Of a stretch of DNA of 64,000 nucleotides, positions 8,402-17,667 are shown piece after piece. The first letter of the stretch is position 1. The number at the start of each line of letters is the position of its first letter. A program made the position numbers and the translations under genes. The stretch comes from Catalimonadaceae bacterium JC749 (GTDB taxonomy: Bacteria > Bacteroidota > Bacteroidia > Cytophagales > Cyclobacteriaceae): the NCBI GenBank assembly GCA_021730635.1, contig JAJNNC010000011.1:1-64000 (forward strand), read 5' to 3'. The notes under the pieces are model-generated. The model was not told the origin of the DNA and did no database searches. It saw only the letters and a list, made by a program, of their open reading frames with translations.

Positions 8402-9556
8402 TCAACGCTGCGCTTTTTCTCTTCCCCACACGATCAGGTTGGCCTTGCCTTCTTCTGTGAGCACCTGCTCTGTATTGTCAGGACTCAGAAAGGAGATATT
8501 GGCGAGTGGAAAGCCTGTTTGGATAAAGGATGATACATCGGCCGCTACCGCTTGAGGAGCAGCCCATTGCAGGTTATGTCCTAAATCATTTGCCTGATAA
8601 CCGGATACTGGTAAAGGGATTTTGCCATAGGTTTTATACATGATGGGAATCCCTTGCCTGCGGGCTGCCTTTGACAAGGCAGTTTTTACCTTTTCCTGGT
8701 CAGGGGCGGGAAAAAACATATCCTGCGTGGGCCATAACACCAGCGTAGGTACCCGTAAATTTTCCAATGCCTTGCTATTGTCAAAGGTACTCAAAGCCAT
8801 GATGACACCGATCCAGGTGCCTAAAGGCGTCTGAATCGTTTCTTCAAAGATAGCTTGCAGATAAGCTTCAGGAGTGGCTATCTCATAGACCCAGTTCTTT
8901 TTAAGAAACGTGGTGACTTCACTGCCCATATCGCTTGCTGTGATCCTGTAAGCATCTTCAGGCCAGCGAAAACCTGTTTTTGCCTCCAGAGTGGGTTTCC
9001 AGGTTCCTTCCAACAATCCGGCCTTGAGAAAATCCTGGATACCCGTAGAGTATATACCCTCCACAAAAGTGCCGATCAGTACCAGAGACTTTACTCTTTC
9101 GGCATGATCAAGCGTCAGTTGCTGGGCAACCGCACTGCCCATAGAATGGCCCACCACATGCGCCTGGGAGATTTTTTTCGCATCCATCAGGGCTATGATG
9201 TCGGAGGCAAAAGCTGCCATGGTGAAACACTGTTCAGGAGCAGCGGCACAAGCACTGTCACTGGGCAAAGAAGATTGTCCATGTCCTCGCAGATCAGGGG
9301 CAATAATTCTGAGGTCTTGACGAATCCGGAGGAGCTCTGCTATCATGAGCTGAAAGGAGCGTCCCGTATCGGTAAAGCCGTGCAGTAAAATCAGAGGGGT
9401 ACCTTCGGCCCTGCCGGTTTCGATATATTTCATGGTAATCCCTGTGCTGAGTGCAATGGATTTCTTTTGCGCCTTGAATTCCGCATAAGGGTCAGCAGTC
9501 TGACCCAAGGTCTGTGTAGCGATGGCTACCATCAGGATAATAATAGTCTTTTTCAT
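8402..9556 (-). CDS. Secreted alpha/beta hydrolase
   Basis: A 384-residue protein with a signal peptide (MKKTIIILMVAIATQTLGQ) and an alpha/beta-hydrolase fold. The oxyanion region LLHGFTDTG starts at 57, the nucleophile elbow GHSMG is at 136-140 with Ser138, and a late His lies in NDLGHNLQW. The acid is probably the Asp in VLWPTQDMFF. Its closest general class is the epoxide-hydrolase/haloalkane-dehalogenase/esterase group, but the exact substrate cannot be read. It is a lone gene, convergent with blaI. A perfect -7 box lies about 47 bp upstream. Confidence 0.85.
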   Translation of the reverse strand: MKKTIIILMVAIATQTLGQTADPYAEFKAQKKSIALSTGITMKYIETGRAEGTPLILLHGFTDTGRSFQLMIAELLRIRQDLRIIAPDLRGHGQSSLPSDSACAAAPEQCFTMAAFASDIIALMDAKKISQAHVVGHSMGSAVAQQLTLDHAERVKSLVLIGTFVEGIYSTGIQDFLKAGLLEGTWKPTLEAKTGFRWPEDAYRITASDMGSEVTTFLKKNWVYEIATPEAYLQAIFEETIQTPLGTWIGVIMALSTFDNSKALENLRVPTLVLWPTQDMFFPAPDQEKVKTALSKAARRQGIPIMYKTYGKIPLPVSGYQANDLGHNLQWAAPQAVAADVSSFIQTGFPLANISFLSPDNTEQVLTEEGKANLIVWGREKAQR

Positions 9557-9932
9557 TTTTTTTAAGTTTAATCAATGAAGAAATATGTATTCAATCACGT
9601 TGCAAAGGTAAACGATGGCTGAATATGTTAGAGAAGGGAAGCAGGGTAGCAAAAGGTAACATTGGGTTTTTTTCCAGGTAGACAAGAGGTGAACAAGTGG
9701 AAAGCAACCTGGTGTATTTTGCTTACCTTTGGCTCAGATTTCATGTTAACTATGGTGATAGCCGGTAACTTTCTTCGTCTTGCGTAGTTTTTTCCTGGTA
9801 TTACTGGTATACACAAACCAGTGACCGTCTGAAGCAACGGCCACTCAAAAAGTTGATAACGTAAAGATCACTATAACAATCTAATATACCTATGCCAAAG
9901 GCTAAAGATCAGCGTGGCTGGCAGAGAACTTT
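9557..9932. other. Intergenic, 376 bp, with a -7 box for the hydrolase
   Basis: On the minus strand, TACCTTTG (9610-9603) matches the Bacteroidota -7 consensus TAnnTTTG exactly and would start transcription near 9596, about 40 nt before the hydrolase ATG. No clear -33 element is seen. A second TACCTTTG lies on the plus strand at 9724-9731, about 200 bp before the next plus-strand gene. A minus-strand reading of 69 codons at 9628-9837 has no protein-like character. Confidence 0.4.
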
Positions 9933-9938
9933 GTGAAG

Positions 9939-10343
9939 ATGGGAAAAAAAATGAAATACATCATTCTTACCCTATTCCTGGCCCTGTTGCTATGGATGGT
10001 GGCAGAGGCGCTCCTGCAACCAGGTGCCCAGGACCTGAAGGCAGGCTTTCAGGAACTGGCTTTTGTAAGAAATGAGCAGAATACAGGTCCGGTCATCAGG
10101 GTCTATGCCGTCAGTGTAAAGGATACGCTATGGGGAGACATGAGGCAGTATGGAGACTATATGCCCCATACCAAATATGGCCATACCACTGTTTACTTTT
10201 TTCTTGACCATCAGCCTGCACCTACGGAGCTCTTCTTAGGCCAGGACCCGATGGATAATCAATATAAAAGCTATTGTATAGGCAGCTATGAAAAGAATGC
10301 GATGGGACAGACTACTTTCAGCAGGTATCCTTTTGCGCAATAA
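9939..10343 (+). CDS. Hypothetical membrane-anchored or secreted small protein
   Basis: About 134 residues from the ATG at 9939; a GTG at 9933 and an ATG at 9951 are alternatives. One hydrophobic N-terminal segment (YIILTLFLALLLWMVAEALL) would serve as a signal anchor. The rest (about 100 residues) is soluble and mixed, with aromatic clusters such as GDYMPHTKYGHTTVYFFLD. I do not recognise a family. The protein-like composition and A-rich start region support a real gene. It stands alone between the alpha/beta hydrolase and a tiny minus-strand gene, so context says nothing about its role. Confidence 0.65.
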   Translation: MGKKMKYIILTLFLALLLWMVAEALLQPGAQDLKAGFQELAFVRNEQNTGPVIRVYAVSVKDTLWGDMRQYGDYMPHTKYGHTTVYFFLDHQPAPTELFLGQDPMDNQYKSYCIGSYEKNAMGQTTFSRYPFAQ

Positions 10344-10462
10344 ACGCGGAACAGGTAGCAGAGCCGCTATCGTATTATAGCCTTTAGTAGGGAAACAAAA
10401 GGTGTGATATGTTCAATAAACAAGACAAAGAAATAAAAGTATTATTTTACAACAGACGTCGC

Positions 10463-10633
10463 TTAGGGTATGCCATCGGTGATGTCTGGTGTCTCTACCA
10501 CCGTGCCAGAGACACTATGTATTTTGATATATTCTTCAGCCTCTTCCAGAGAGGAAAATACTAAAGACGAGCCCTCCTCATTACTGATGATTTGCTCTGC
10601 CTCTTCATTGACGATCATCCAGTAGTCTGTCAT
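10463..10633 (-). CDS. Small hypothetical protein, 56 aa
   Basis: An ATG at 10633 opens a 56-codon frame ending with TAA at 10463-10465. The product begins MTDYWMIVNEEAEQIIS and continues with VFSSLEEAEEYIK, ending near TPDITDGIP. It is acidic, with the pattern of a small beta-beta-alpha fold: a WMIV strand, then a helix SLEEAEEYIKIH. The sequence just before the ATG (AAAGAGAAAAG) is purine-rich, as a ribosome-binding site would be. No signal peptide. Its amino-acid pattern is far from random, so I consider it real. Function unknown; probably cytosolic. Confidence 0.55.
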   Translation of the reverse strand: MTDYWMIVNEEAEQIISNEEGSSLVFSSLEEAEEYIKIHSVSGTVVETPDITDGIP

Positions 10634-11037
10634 CTTTTCTCTTTATTTAGGTAAATGGTAGTGAAATAAAAAAGTAGTGCCCTGTTGACACTACTCTTAT
10701 GACTTTCTGTCTAAACTGTTAAAGTCGAAGCTTAAAAAATAAAAAAATATTCAGTTTAAAAAATTTCTCCTTATGCCTGAATAGTTGCCAAAGCTGTGCC
10801 AACACCAATGCTGCACTGTTTTATAGCATTTTCAGTTCCTATTAGGAAAATTTTTCCACACTATCGGGGCGTGGAAGCAGACTTTCTTCCCCACTTATCT
10901 TTTCTGCACAGGCCCAAGCACTATCCACCCCTCATGATGGATCAGACTAACCCGGTCCGGATCAACCGGGACAGAAACTGGATGGGGTGTATCTCCCATT
11001 TTTCTTTCAATTTTCGCCCTTCTGGGTGAATTGCCGG
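10634..11037. other. Intergenic, 404 bp
   Basis: The region holds the promoter of the 56-residue gene and the 3' flank of the FG-GAP gene. A short dyad, CCCGGT at 10951-10956 and ACCGGG at 10965-10970, lies about 70 bp beyond the FG-GAP stop, but no T-run follows it on the minus strand, so it is at most a weak terminator. The plus-strand reading at 10796-11029 has no protein-like character. Confidence 0.4.
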
Positions 11038-12252
11038 TCAGGGCTTTACCTGCTCAAAAACAAATACCCCTTTTTTATTGGCAATGATGATATCAACCAG
11101 TGCATCTTTGTTGATGTCTTCGGTCACTACATGTACCCCAACGCCCGAAAGATCATCAATCTGGTACGGAGTCCAGGTGGGGGTTTTTCCCGGCTTGAAG
11201 GCAAACCAATACAGCACAGGAGGTTCAAGTCCGCCCAGATCATGTCCCTGATGCGCAAAATAGCGCTTACCCGTGACCAGGTCAGGATGACCATCCGAAT
11301 TCATATCTGTCAAAGCCAGGCCGTGGGTTTGGGTAAAAGCATCAGAAATGAAGTGGGTTATCCAACGGATCTGCCCATGCTCATCTTTTATTTGTTCATG
11401 CCACCAGATGCCCAGCCGATGCGCAGAGGAAGATACTACATCCTGGTCACCATCTCCATCAAAATCATAGGCATACATCTGGGCAGCAGCCAGGCCTAAA
11501 TCAGCAGCGTGAAAGGTCCAGTTCTGCTGGCGTACATCAGCCGGTGCTTCCCACCACCCTTCTGTGATGATGACGTCTGGTCGTCCGTCTTTGTTCATGT
11601 CTCCTACACCCAGCCCATGAGAGAATTGGTCAGTGCCCGGGGCATTTTCTTTACTAATGGTAAATCTTTCCCACTTCGTACTGCCCTTGGTATCGGGAGC
11701 ACGTAACCAGATCATTTGGCGGGTGTTGTAATCCGAACCTAGGAGGTCAAGTCTGCCGTCTCCGTCGATATCATAAAAACCAGCCGACTCATTGCCGATG
11801 GCAGGATGAATGGTGTGCACTTTCCAATGCCCTTCCTTTTTCTTGGGGTTCTCAAACCACAAGGCTTCCTTACCGGGGAAACCAATGCGAACAAAATCCA
11901 GCCAGCCATCCAGGTTGACATCCATGGTCTGACTGATAAAGGCATTGCTATACCCCTGATCGTAATAAAACTTTTCCGGTTTGGTTAATTCATGTTTTTC
12001 CCAGTGCGGTGCCTCAAACCAGTAGGCACCTGCCAGCACATCTACCTGACCATCCTGGTTAATATCACCTACCGCTACGCCTTCAGCGATAAATTCTTCC
12101 AACAGTACATGTTTCTTAAAGGCAAGGTTGTCTGCAGCGTCAGCATTCCCTATTTCCTGTCCATGACTATTCGCTGAAAGGAAGTAGCTTCCCAGGAAAC
12201 AGGCCAGAAAAAAGCCATAGGCTTCTGGCTTAAAACTACATAGGATCATCAT
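11038..12252 (-). CDS. Secreted FG-GAP/VCBS repeat protein
   Basis: A 404-residue secreted protein. The hydrophobic start (FFLACFLGSYFLSANSHGQ) is a signal peptide. The rest is a beta-propeller of VCBS/FG-GAP repeats marked by calcium-loop motifs: GDINQDGQVDVLAG, DVNLDGWLDFV, DIDGDGRLDLLG, GDMNKDGRPDVI, DFDGDGDQDVV, DMNSDGHPDLVTG and DINKDALVDIII. This type, with FEAPHWEKH-like strands, is common next to PVC-type dehydrogenases in Planctomycetes and Bacteroidota. It is the last gene of the long minus-strand cluster, 135 bp after the cupredoxin-bearing dehydrogenase, and probably works with it as a scaffold or binding protein (inference). Confidence 0.85.
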   Translation of the reverse strand: MMILCSFKPEAYGFFLACFLGSYFLSANSHGQEIGNADAADNLAFKKHVLLEEFIAEGVAVGDINQDGQVDVLAGAYWFEAPHWEKHELTKPEKFYYDQGYSNAFISQTMDVNLDGWLDFVRIGFPGKEALWFENPKKKEGHWKVHTIHPAIGNESAGFYDIDGDGRLDLLGSDYNTRQMIWLRAPDTKGSTKWERFTISKENAPGTDQFSHGLGVGDMNKDGRPDVIITEGWWEAPADVRQQNWTFHAADLGLAAAQMYAYDFDGDGDQDVVSSSAHRLGIWWHEQIKDEHGQIRWITHFISDAFTQTHGLALTDMNSDGHPDLVTGKRYFAHQGHDLGGLEPPVLYWFAFKPGKTPTWTPYQIDDLSGVGVHVVTEDINKDALVDIIIANKKGVFVFEQVKP

Positions 12253-12387
12253 TTTTGAAGTTATGTAAGACTGAGTAAATATAACATAAGCGCCTCAAAA
12301 TCTTCTTTTGTAATAGTTGGACGAAAATTCTCAGGCGCTGGGATATCCCTGATCTCTTCAATTTTACGGCTGCCGAAAAGCCTCTTG

Positions 12388-15312
12388 TTAATTTTGAACA
12401 AGATACTTTTTGATCAGCATTTGTATCTCATGGTTCTGATGAGAATGATCCATTTTCTCCAGGCTCTGCTGCAACCTTTGCAGGGCTTTTTCCGCTTCCT
12501 CAGAGTCGATATCACCCACTCGTTGCACAGTAAAAGGCAGAATATGCGGCACCTTTGCTTTCAATGCCAGATCTACCGCTCTGTTGACATCAGTGGGTAC
12601 AGTGGGCTCAAAAGCATACCAAAGCATTAAGGGCTGGTTGTGGTCGCCTTCATCTTCAGCGCGTTGCAGGAGGGCTTCCAGGGTTTCCCACCTTTGCGCT
12701 TCAGGGATTCTCTGCATGGCGGAAGCCAGATATAATCTTACCAGGGCAGACTGATCGGTTGCTGCCATCTCCGCAAAACGTTGCAGGACATCCTCAGAAA
12801 GATCTTTGTCTTCTGCCATCAGTTGGATAGTCCAGCTTCTGATATACTCCTCTTCGTGATCCAGTAATTTGACCAGTTCTTTTTCACTCAGCCCTTCTGT
12901 TACATGAAGCGTCCACAGTGCCCGCAGCTTTCTTGTGACATCAGGATTATCGTTGAGAATTTTTTTCAAAGCGTTATGCACTTTCTTATTGGAGCCACGC
13001 TCCTGCAAAATCAGGCGAGCCGTTCTTACATACCATTCATTTTTATGCAGCTGATAGTTCACCAGTTCCATATCAGAGGCCTTCCTGAGATCCACCTGCA
13101 CCCATTGGTCACTTTCATGGGTGATCTTAAAAATACGTCCCAGAGTCTTGTCATGCACATCCGGATTGGGACTATGGCACTGGTTCTTATCATACCAGTC
13201 GATGGCAAAGACAGAACCGCTTGCGTCATATCTGAAGTTCAGCCATTGCGACCAGGTATCATTGGTGAGCAGGAAATCTTCCTCGTGGCTGGCCACATAG
13301 CCGGACCCATTTCTGGTGAGTTCATCAACATTGACCCGGCTGCCATGGATGTTATTCATGTAAATCTTGTTGCGATAGGCTGCCGGCCAGTTTTCACTTC
13401 CCAAATAAATCATAGCGCCTGCATGGGCATGACCTCCACCTTTGGAATTGGATCTGAAATTGCCTGCATGGGGGCCTCTTTCGCCTACCCAATGGACATG
13501 GTCTCCGATTTCCTTGATATCCTCATAAGTGTAGGGATTGAAATGTTCTCCGGCTTGCCGCAGATACCTGGCCCCCTGAATAGCATGAAACATATGGGGG
13601 ATGACACATACGGTAATAAAAGGATGACCATAGTCGTTGAAATCAATGCCCCAGGGGTTGCTGGTTCCTTCGGAAAACACTTCAAATTGTTTGGTAGTCG
13701 GATGGTACCGCCACACCCCGGCATTTATTTTGGTTCGCTCCTCATCCGTTGCCCCTGGCTGACCCACGTTAGAATGGGTGAAAACCCCATGGGTTCCATA
13801 TAGCCAGCCATCCGGTCCCCAACGGAAGTTGTTCAGTATTTCGTGGGTATCATCAAGGCCCCAACCATCGAGCAGTACTTGCGGAGGACCTGCCGGTTTG
13901 TCGGTCTTTTCGTCGACAGGAATGTACAATAGGTGAGGGGCTGATCCCAACCAGACACCTCCCATACCCACTTCGATGGCACTAATCAGGTTAAGTCCTT
14001 CCATAAAAACAGTTCTCTTATCCAGCGACCCATCCCCATTGGTATCTTCAAAGATGAGCACACGGTCTTTGCCTTGTCCTTCGGGTGCTCGTATGGGATA
14101 GGTATGCGCCTCGGCCACCCACAGCCTGCCACGGGCATCGATGGTAAAACTAATGGGGCGCACCACATCAGGTTCAGCGGCGGCCAGTGTCACAGAAAAT
14201 CCATCCTGCGGGGTCATACTTTTTGCGGCTTCCTGTCCCGAGAGGCCTGCGTGGATCACAGGATCCAGCGGAGGCAGGATGATGATATCACTTTGCTTGA
14301 GTTCGTTGGGAAAATTGGGGCGTTCCTCATAAAAGAGAAAATCATCAAAATTGATGTGGGCCCAGATATCATCCTTGATATAAGGAATTTGTGAGATTCC
14401 GGTTTCATTGTCTACCAGGCGGATAAAGATTTCTTTGTTCATGTGCTCCTGGAGATCTATTACCACCGGTTGTAAGGTGGCCCGTCCCGATCCGGTGATC
14501 TGAAAGATGATTTCCTGGTAGTCTGTTCTCACCACTTCCACACGTGTGTCCTGCAAAGCCCCTCCTGAAACCATAAAAGAAGCAAAGGGATGCGTCACTG
14601 TAAAAGGAGCGGAGGTAAGCGTTCCGGTGCCCTTGTAATTCTTAGTCCCGCCACTGCTGACAAAATAGTCTCCGGAGAAGTTAATGCGCATATCCTGTTC
14701 ATGGACAGGAGAAGGGTCCTGAGAGATGAGAGGATCTGAAAAGGCATCACCCGTAGCAGTCCAATCCTGCAGGGTTCCTGTTTCGAAGTTCAGATTCAGT
14801 GCCTTTCCCTCTTTGCTGGGTATTTGTCCGGCAACGGTTACAGTTTGGGTGACGATGCTATCAACCACCTCAAAATTTCCTACCATACCAGCTGCCCTGT
14901 GGCCTGGGATGGTACAGTAATAAGTGTCACTTTCTACAGCCTGAAAGACAATACTGGCGGTATCTCCCTTTTCTACCAGCACATCACTTTTAACGCCAAG
15001 CTTTTCAAGGGCGATGTCGTGTGTCATGGGCTCGCCATTGACAATTTTGATACGCACCCGTTCTCCCTTCAGGGCCTGAAGTACCGGGTTGCGTGTTCCG
15101 TCAGCATCAAAATATCCAAGCATGGTGGCCTGCAGCGTATAATCACGATCATAAGGGACAGCCTGCCTCACTTGTGAAGTGTCAGCATAGAAGGTCGCAC
15201 TGAAAGCATCCGGGCTGATGAATACTGCAAGCAGTATGAGAGCAAATAAACGAATTAAAAACATAAGCGATTGAGTATTTGAGGTTGTACTGGAAAAAAG
15301 TAGATTTTTCAT
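12388..15312 (-). CDS. PVC-type dehydrogenase with N-terminal cupredoxin domain and HEAT repeats
   Basis: A 974-residue secreted protein from the ATG at 15312; ATGs at 15342 and 15264 are in frame, the last placing the signal peptide (FLIRLFALILLAVF) right at the N-terminus. Order of domains: signal peptide; a plastocyanin-like cupredoxin (about 40-150) with type-1 copper ligands His98, Cys133, His138 and Met143 (MTHDI, YYCTIPGHRAAGM); a jelly-roll-like segment (about 170-340); the PVC 'membrane-bound dehydrogenase' beta-propeller (about 370-740, GFSVTLAAAEPDVVRP, RLWVAEAHTYP, WGPDGWLYG); and C-terminal HEAT-like helices. No CxxCH haem motif is present. Copper would pass electrons in place of haem. 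Likely periplasmic; substrate unknown, probably a sugar or alcohol group. The PEP-hydrolase-like gene ends about 100 bp upstream. Confidence 0.85.
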   Translation of the reverse strand: MKNLLFSSTTSNTQSLMFLIRLFALILLAVFISPDAFSATFYADTSQVRQAVPYDRDYTLQATMLGYFDADGTRNPVLQALKGERVRIKIVNGEPMTHDIALEKLGVKSDVLVEKGDTASIVFQAVESDTYYCTIPGHRAAGMVGNFEVVDSIVTQTVTVAGQIPSKEGKALNLNFETGTLQDWTATGDAFSDPLISQDPSPVHEQDMRINFSGDYFVSSGGTKNYKGTGTLTSAPFTVTHPFASFMVSGGALQDTRVEVVRTDYQEIIFQITGSGRATLQPVVIDLQEHMNKEIFIRLVDNETGISQIPYIKDDIWAHINFDDFLFYEERPNFPNELKQSDIIILPPLDPVIHAGLSGQEAAKSMTPQDGFSVTLAAAEPDVVRPISFTIDARGRLWVAEAHTYPIRAPEGQGKDRVLIFEDTNGDGSLDKRTVFMEGLNLISAIEVGMGGVWLGSAPHLLYIPVDEKTDKPAGPPQVLLDGWGLDDTHEILNNFRWGPDGWLYGTHGVFTHSNVGQPGATDEERTKINAGVWRYHPTTKQFEVFSEGTSNPWGIDFNDYGHPFITVCVIPHMFHAIQGARYLRQAGEHFNPYTYEDIKEIGDHVHWVGERGPHAGNFRSNSKGGGHAHAGAMIYLGSENWPAAYRNKIYMNNIHGSRVNVDELTRNGSGYVASHEEDFLLTNDTWSQWLNFRYDASGSVFAIDWYDKNQCHSPNPDVHDKTLGRIFKITHESDQWVQVDLRKASDMELVNYQLHKNEWYVRTARLILQERGSNKKVHNALKKILNDNPDVTRKLRALWTLHVTEGLSEKELVKLLDHEEEYIRSWTIQLMAEDKDLSEDVLQRFAEMAATDQSALVRLYLASAMQRIPEAQRWETLEALLQRAEDEGDHNQPLMLWYAFEPTVPTDVNRAVDLALKAKVPHILPFTVQRVGDIDSEEAEKALQRLQQSLEKMDHSHQNHEIQMLIKKYLVQN

Positions 15313-15410
15313 TATACAATGGTTAAAAAAAGTTATTGTCATTCAGTCACGGTAAGGTCACTTTCTTTCCTCTCGTCAGCTCTGCATGAACCAGCCACCT
15401 GACCTTTTTA

Positions 15411-16283
15411 TCATGGATGAGGTCTTTTAAGAGGAATGGCTTTAAAGCGACGGGTCAGGTCTGTCAGGGAGGCTTCCACCCCCATGCGCTCCAGCGAGGA
15501 AGCTCCCACAAATCCCTGGGCCTCTGTCTGCGAGAGTATCTCTTGCACATCCTCCGGGGTGTTGACCGGGCCTCCATGCGTGAGTACAAAGATGTCAGGA
15601 TTCACCTGCCTGCCTGCCTCCAGAATCTGTTGTGTCCGCTCTATGGCCTCTGCCATGCTGCAACTGGCCTCTACCACCCCCACTGAGCCTCCTACTGTGG
15701 TGCCCACATGAGCGATGATGGCATCAGCCCCCACCTGAGCCATCTGACGGGCTTCTTCCGGCTGGGCCACATACACAATAGAAAACAAATCCATCTTGGA
15801 GGCCAGTCTGACCATCTCCACTTCTTTGTCAAAGCCCATGCCTGTTTCTTCCAACACTGCTCTGAAATGACCATCCACTATGCAGTGGGTAGGAAAGTTG
15901 TTCACTCCTGAAAAGCCCATCTCCCTGACTTTCAACAGATGGTGCCACATCCTGCGGCGAGGATCCGAGCCATGCACCCCACAGATGACCGGGATGTCTT
16001 CCACCACAGGCAGCACCTCAAACTCTCCGATGTCCATGGCCACGGCATTGGCATCCCCATAGGCCATCAGCCCGGCTGTGGAGCCATGGCCTGCCATGCG
16101 AAAGCGGCCTGAGTTGTAGATGATCAGCAGGTCAGCCCCTCCTTTCTCTATGAACTTGGCACTGATACCGGTACCTGCTCCAGCGGCAATAATGGCCTTT
16201 TGTTGATCCAGGCTGCTTTGCAGTCTTTCTCTGACTTCTTGTCTGCTGTAAGGGTTTCCCTTACCCGTCCATGGGTTTGGCAT
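15411..16283 (-). CDS. Phosphoenolpyruvate hydrolase-family TIM-barrel protein
   Basis: A 290-residue cytosolic protein of the PEP-hydrolase-like (PF09370-type) TIM-barrel family. Visible features: a start with KGNPYSRQEVRERL, the barrel strands AIIAAGAGTGISAKFIEKGGADLLIIYNSG and VIAGVHGSDP-like ICGVHGSDPRRRMW, the loop GFSGVNNFPTH, and the C-terminal phosphate-type loop VLTHGGPVNTPEDV. In plants the equivalent domain is fused to a UPF0261 domain in the tomato Tm-1 resistance protein. Here the UPF0261 protein is encoded immediately upstream, with 21 bp between. Enzymatic activity of the bacterial pair is not established, to my knowledge; a role in cleaving or condensing a small organic acid is likely from the fold. 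Confidence 0.88.
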   Translation of the reverse strand: MPNPWTGKGNPYSRQEVRERLQSSLDQQKAIIAAGAGTGISAKFIEKGGADLLIIYNSGRFRMAGHGSTAGLMAYGDANAVAMDIGEFEVLPVVEDIPVICGVHGSDPRRRMWHHLLKVREMGFSGVNNFPTHCIVDGHFRAVLEETGMGFDKEVEMVRLASKMDLFSIVYVAQPEEARQMAQVGADAIIAHVGTTVGGSVGVVEASCSMAEAIERTQQILEAGRQVNPDIFVLTHGGPVNTPEDVQEILSQTEAQGFVGASSLERMGVEASLTDLTRRFKAIPLKRPHP

Positions 16284-16304
16284 AATGGTAATGTGATTAG
16301 TTGG

Positions 16305-17558
16305 TCAAATTGTGTTTTTTGAATCTATGATGTTATTTTTTTCTAGCATGTTTAACAATACTGCCACTGAGGTTTCGGCAAACTGTCTATCGTTGATATG
16401 GGCGTCTACTTCAAGAACGCTTACTTTTTCCTGGGCGTGTTTTTTGATAGACTCGAATAAAGCCCGATCCGCCTCGGGATAATAAAATACACCCCCTGCC
16501 GCATCTATCTGGGATAATCCTTTTGTCGGCAACAGAATCGCTGTGGCAGCGGTGGAACGATTCAGTTTTTGGGCAATTCTTTCTCCCAGTATGATATTCT
16601 CTTCTGTATTGGTTCGCATCAACGTGACATCGGGTGCCCAGCTATACAGCTTGCGTGATTGGTACTGCTCCGGTACGGTATCCCATTGGGCAAAGTTGAC
16701 CATATCCAGACAGCCCGGCACCACTACCTGGGGAATCTTCATCTCTGTCGCAGCAGTGAGGCGATCGGGGCCTGCACTTAAGATGCCTCCACATAATTCA
16801 TCGGCCAACTCTGTGGTGGTAATATCCAGGACAGCGTCAAAATACCCTTCACGGATCAAGGCTTCCATGGTTTTGCCGCCTACCCCCGTGGCATGAAAAG
16901 CGAGTACCTCATAGCCTTTATGGTTCAATAGCTCAGTGCATTGGTCCACACAGGGGGTGGTATTGCCAAACATGCTGATGGCAATGGTACCGGCCGTCAC
17001 TACCTCTTCAGTGGCCGTCACTTTTGCCATGGCACAGATGGCCGATGCTGCTTGCTCTATTAATATTTTACTGATCCTGTTCAGACCAGCCACATCCACC
17101 ACTGAAGGCATGAGGGTAATATTCTTGTTTCCCATTTGACGGGTCAAATCATTGGCTGCTACCGTGGATACACAAAGTTTGGGAACTGCCAAAGGGATGG
17201 CCTGCATAGCGGAGAGAGCCAGATAAGTGCCGCCGCCACCCCCCATGCCAATAGCGGCCTTGATTTGTCCCCGCTCAATGAGTTTTGATACGATTTTGGC
17301 GGCTCCCTTTCCCATAATATCTACGGCATGTCCCCGGTCCGCTTTTTTCCTTAAGTCGGTCAGGGTAGCGCCTCCTTCCTGCGCTATGACCTCTGCTTCA
17401 AAATCTACCGGAAAATAGTCGGTAGAACCCATGATCCCCGTATTGATTGTGAGTACCTGCTCTCCCTGGGCCAGAATGCACTGCCGGAGATAGGAAAATA
17501 CTTCTCCTTTGGTATCAAAGCAGCCAAGCATGAGAATGGATTTGTTAGTCGCAGCCAT
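16305..17558 (-). CDS. Tm-1-like ATP-binding domain protein (UPF0261)
   Basis: A 417-residue cytosolic protein of the UPF0261/Tm-1-like family. The N-terminal Rossmann-like domain starts ILMLGCFDTKGEVFSYLRQCI; a glycine-rich nucleotide loop AAIGMGGGGGTYLALSAM lies around residues 104-122; the second domain has ISMFGNTTPCVDQC and EVLAFHATGVGGKTMEALI. These match the family in full length and order. In tomato Tm-1 this domain binds ATP and a viral replicase; the bacterial role is unknown but is always tied to the TIM-barrel partner, encoded 21 bp downstream. A Dabb protein precedes it by 109 bp. The three probably form a cytosolic catabolic module within the longer operon (inference). Confidence 0.9.
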   Translation of the reverse strand: MAATNKSILMLGCFDTKGEVFSYLRQCILAQGEQVLTINTGIMGSTDYFPVDFEAEVIAQEGGATLTDLRKKADRGHAVDIMGKGAAKIVSKLIERGQIKAAIGMGGGGGTYLALSAMQAIPLAVPKLCVSTVAANDLTRQMGNKNITLMPSVVDVAGLNRISKILIEQAASAICAMAKVTATEEVVTAGTIAISMFGNTTPCVDQCTELLNHKGYEVLAFHATGVGGKTMEALIREGYFDAVLDITTTELADELCGGILSAGPDRLTAATEMKIPQVVVPGCLDMVNFAQWDTVPEQYQSRKLYSWAPDVTLMRTNTEENIILGERIAQKLNRSTAATAILLPTKGLSQIDAAGGVFYYPEADRALFESIKKHAQEKVSVLEVDAHINDRQFAETSVAVLLNMLEKNNIIDSKNTI

Positions 17559-17667
17559 TATTGTTCAATTTGAGGTTACAATCACCTTTCATAGATATCT
17601 CTTTGCGTCATCAATCTCCAGACTTAGAAGCGCAGGATAACTGTTTTTTCATTAATATCAGTGGTTT

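Noticed and set aside
9628-9837. 69-codon minus-strand reading
   Set aside because: It lies in the promoter region of the hydrolase and lacks any family-like pattern.
10951-10970. Terminator for the FG-GAP gene
   Set aside because: The CCCGGT/ACCGGG dyad has no T-run on the minus strand.
12388-15312. Haem c site in the cupredoxin-bearing dehydrogenase
   Set aside because: No CxxCH occurs in the protein; the CTIPGH segment is the type-1 copper Cys/His pair.
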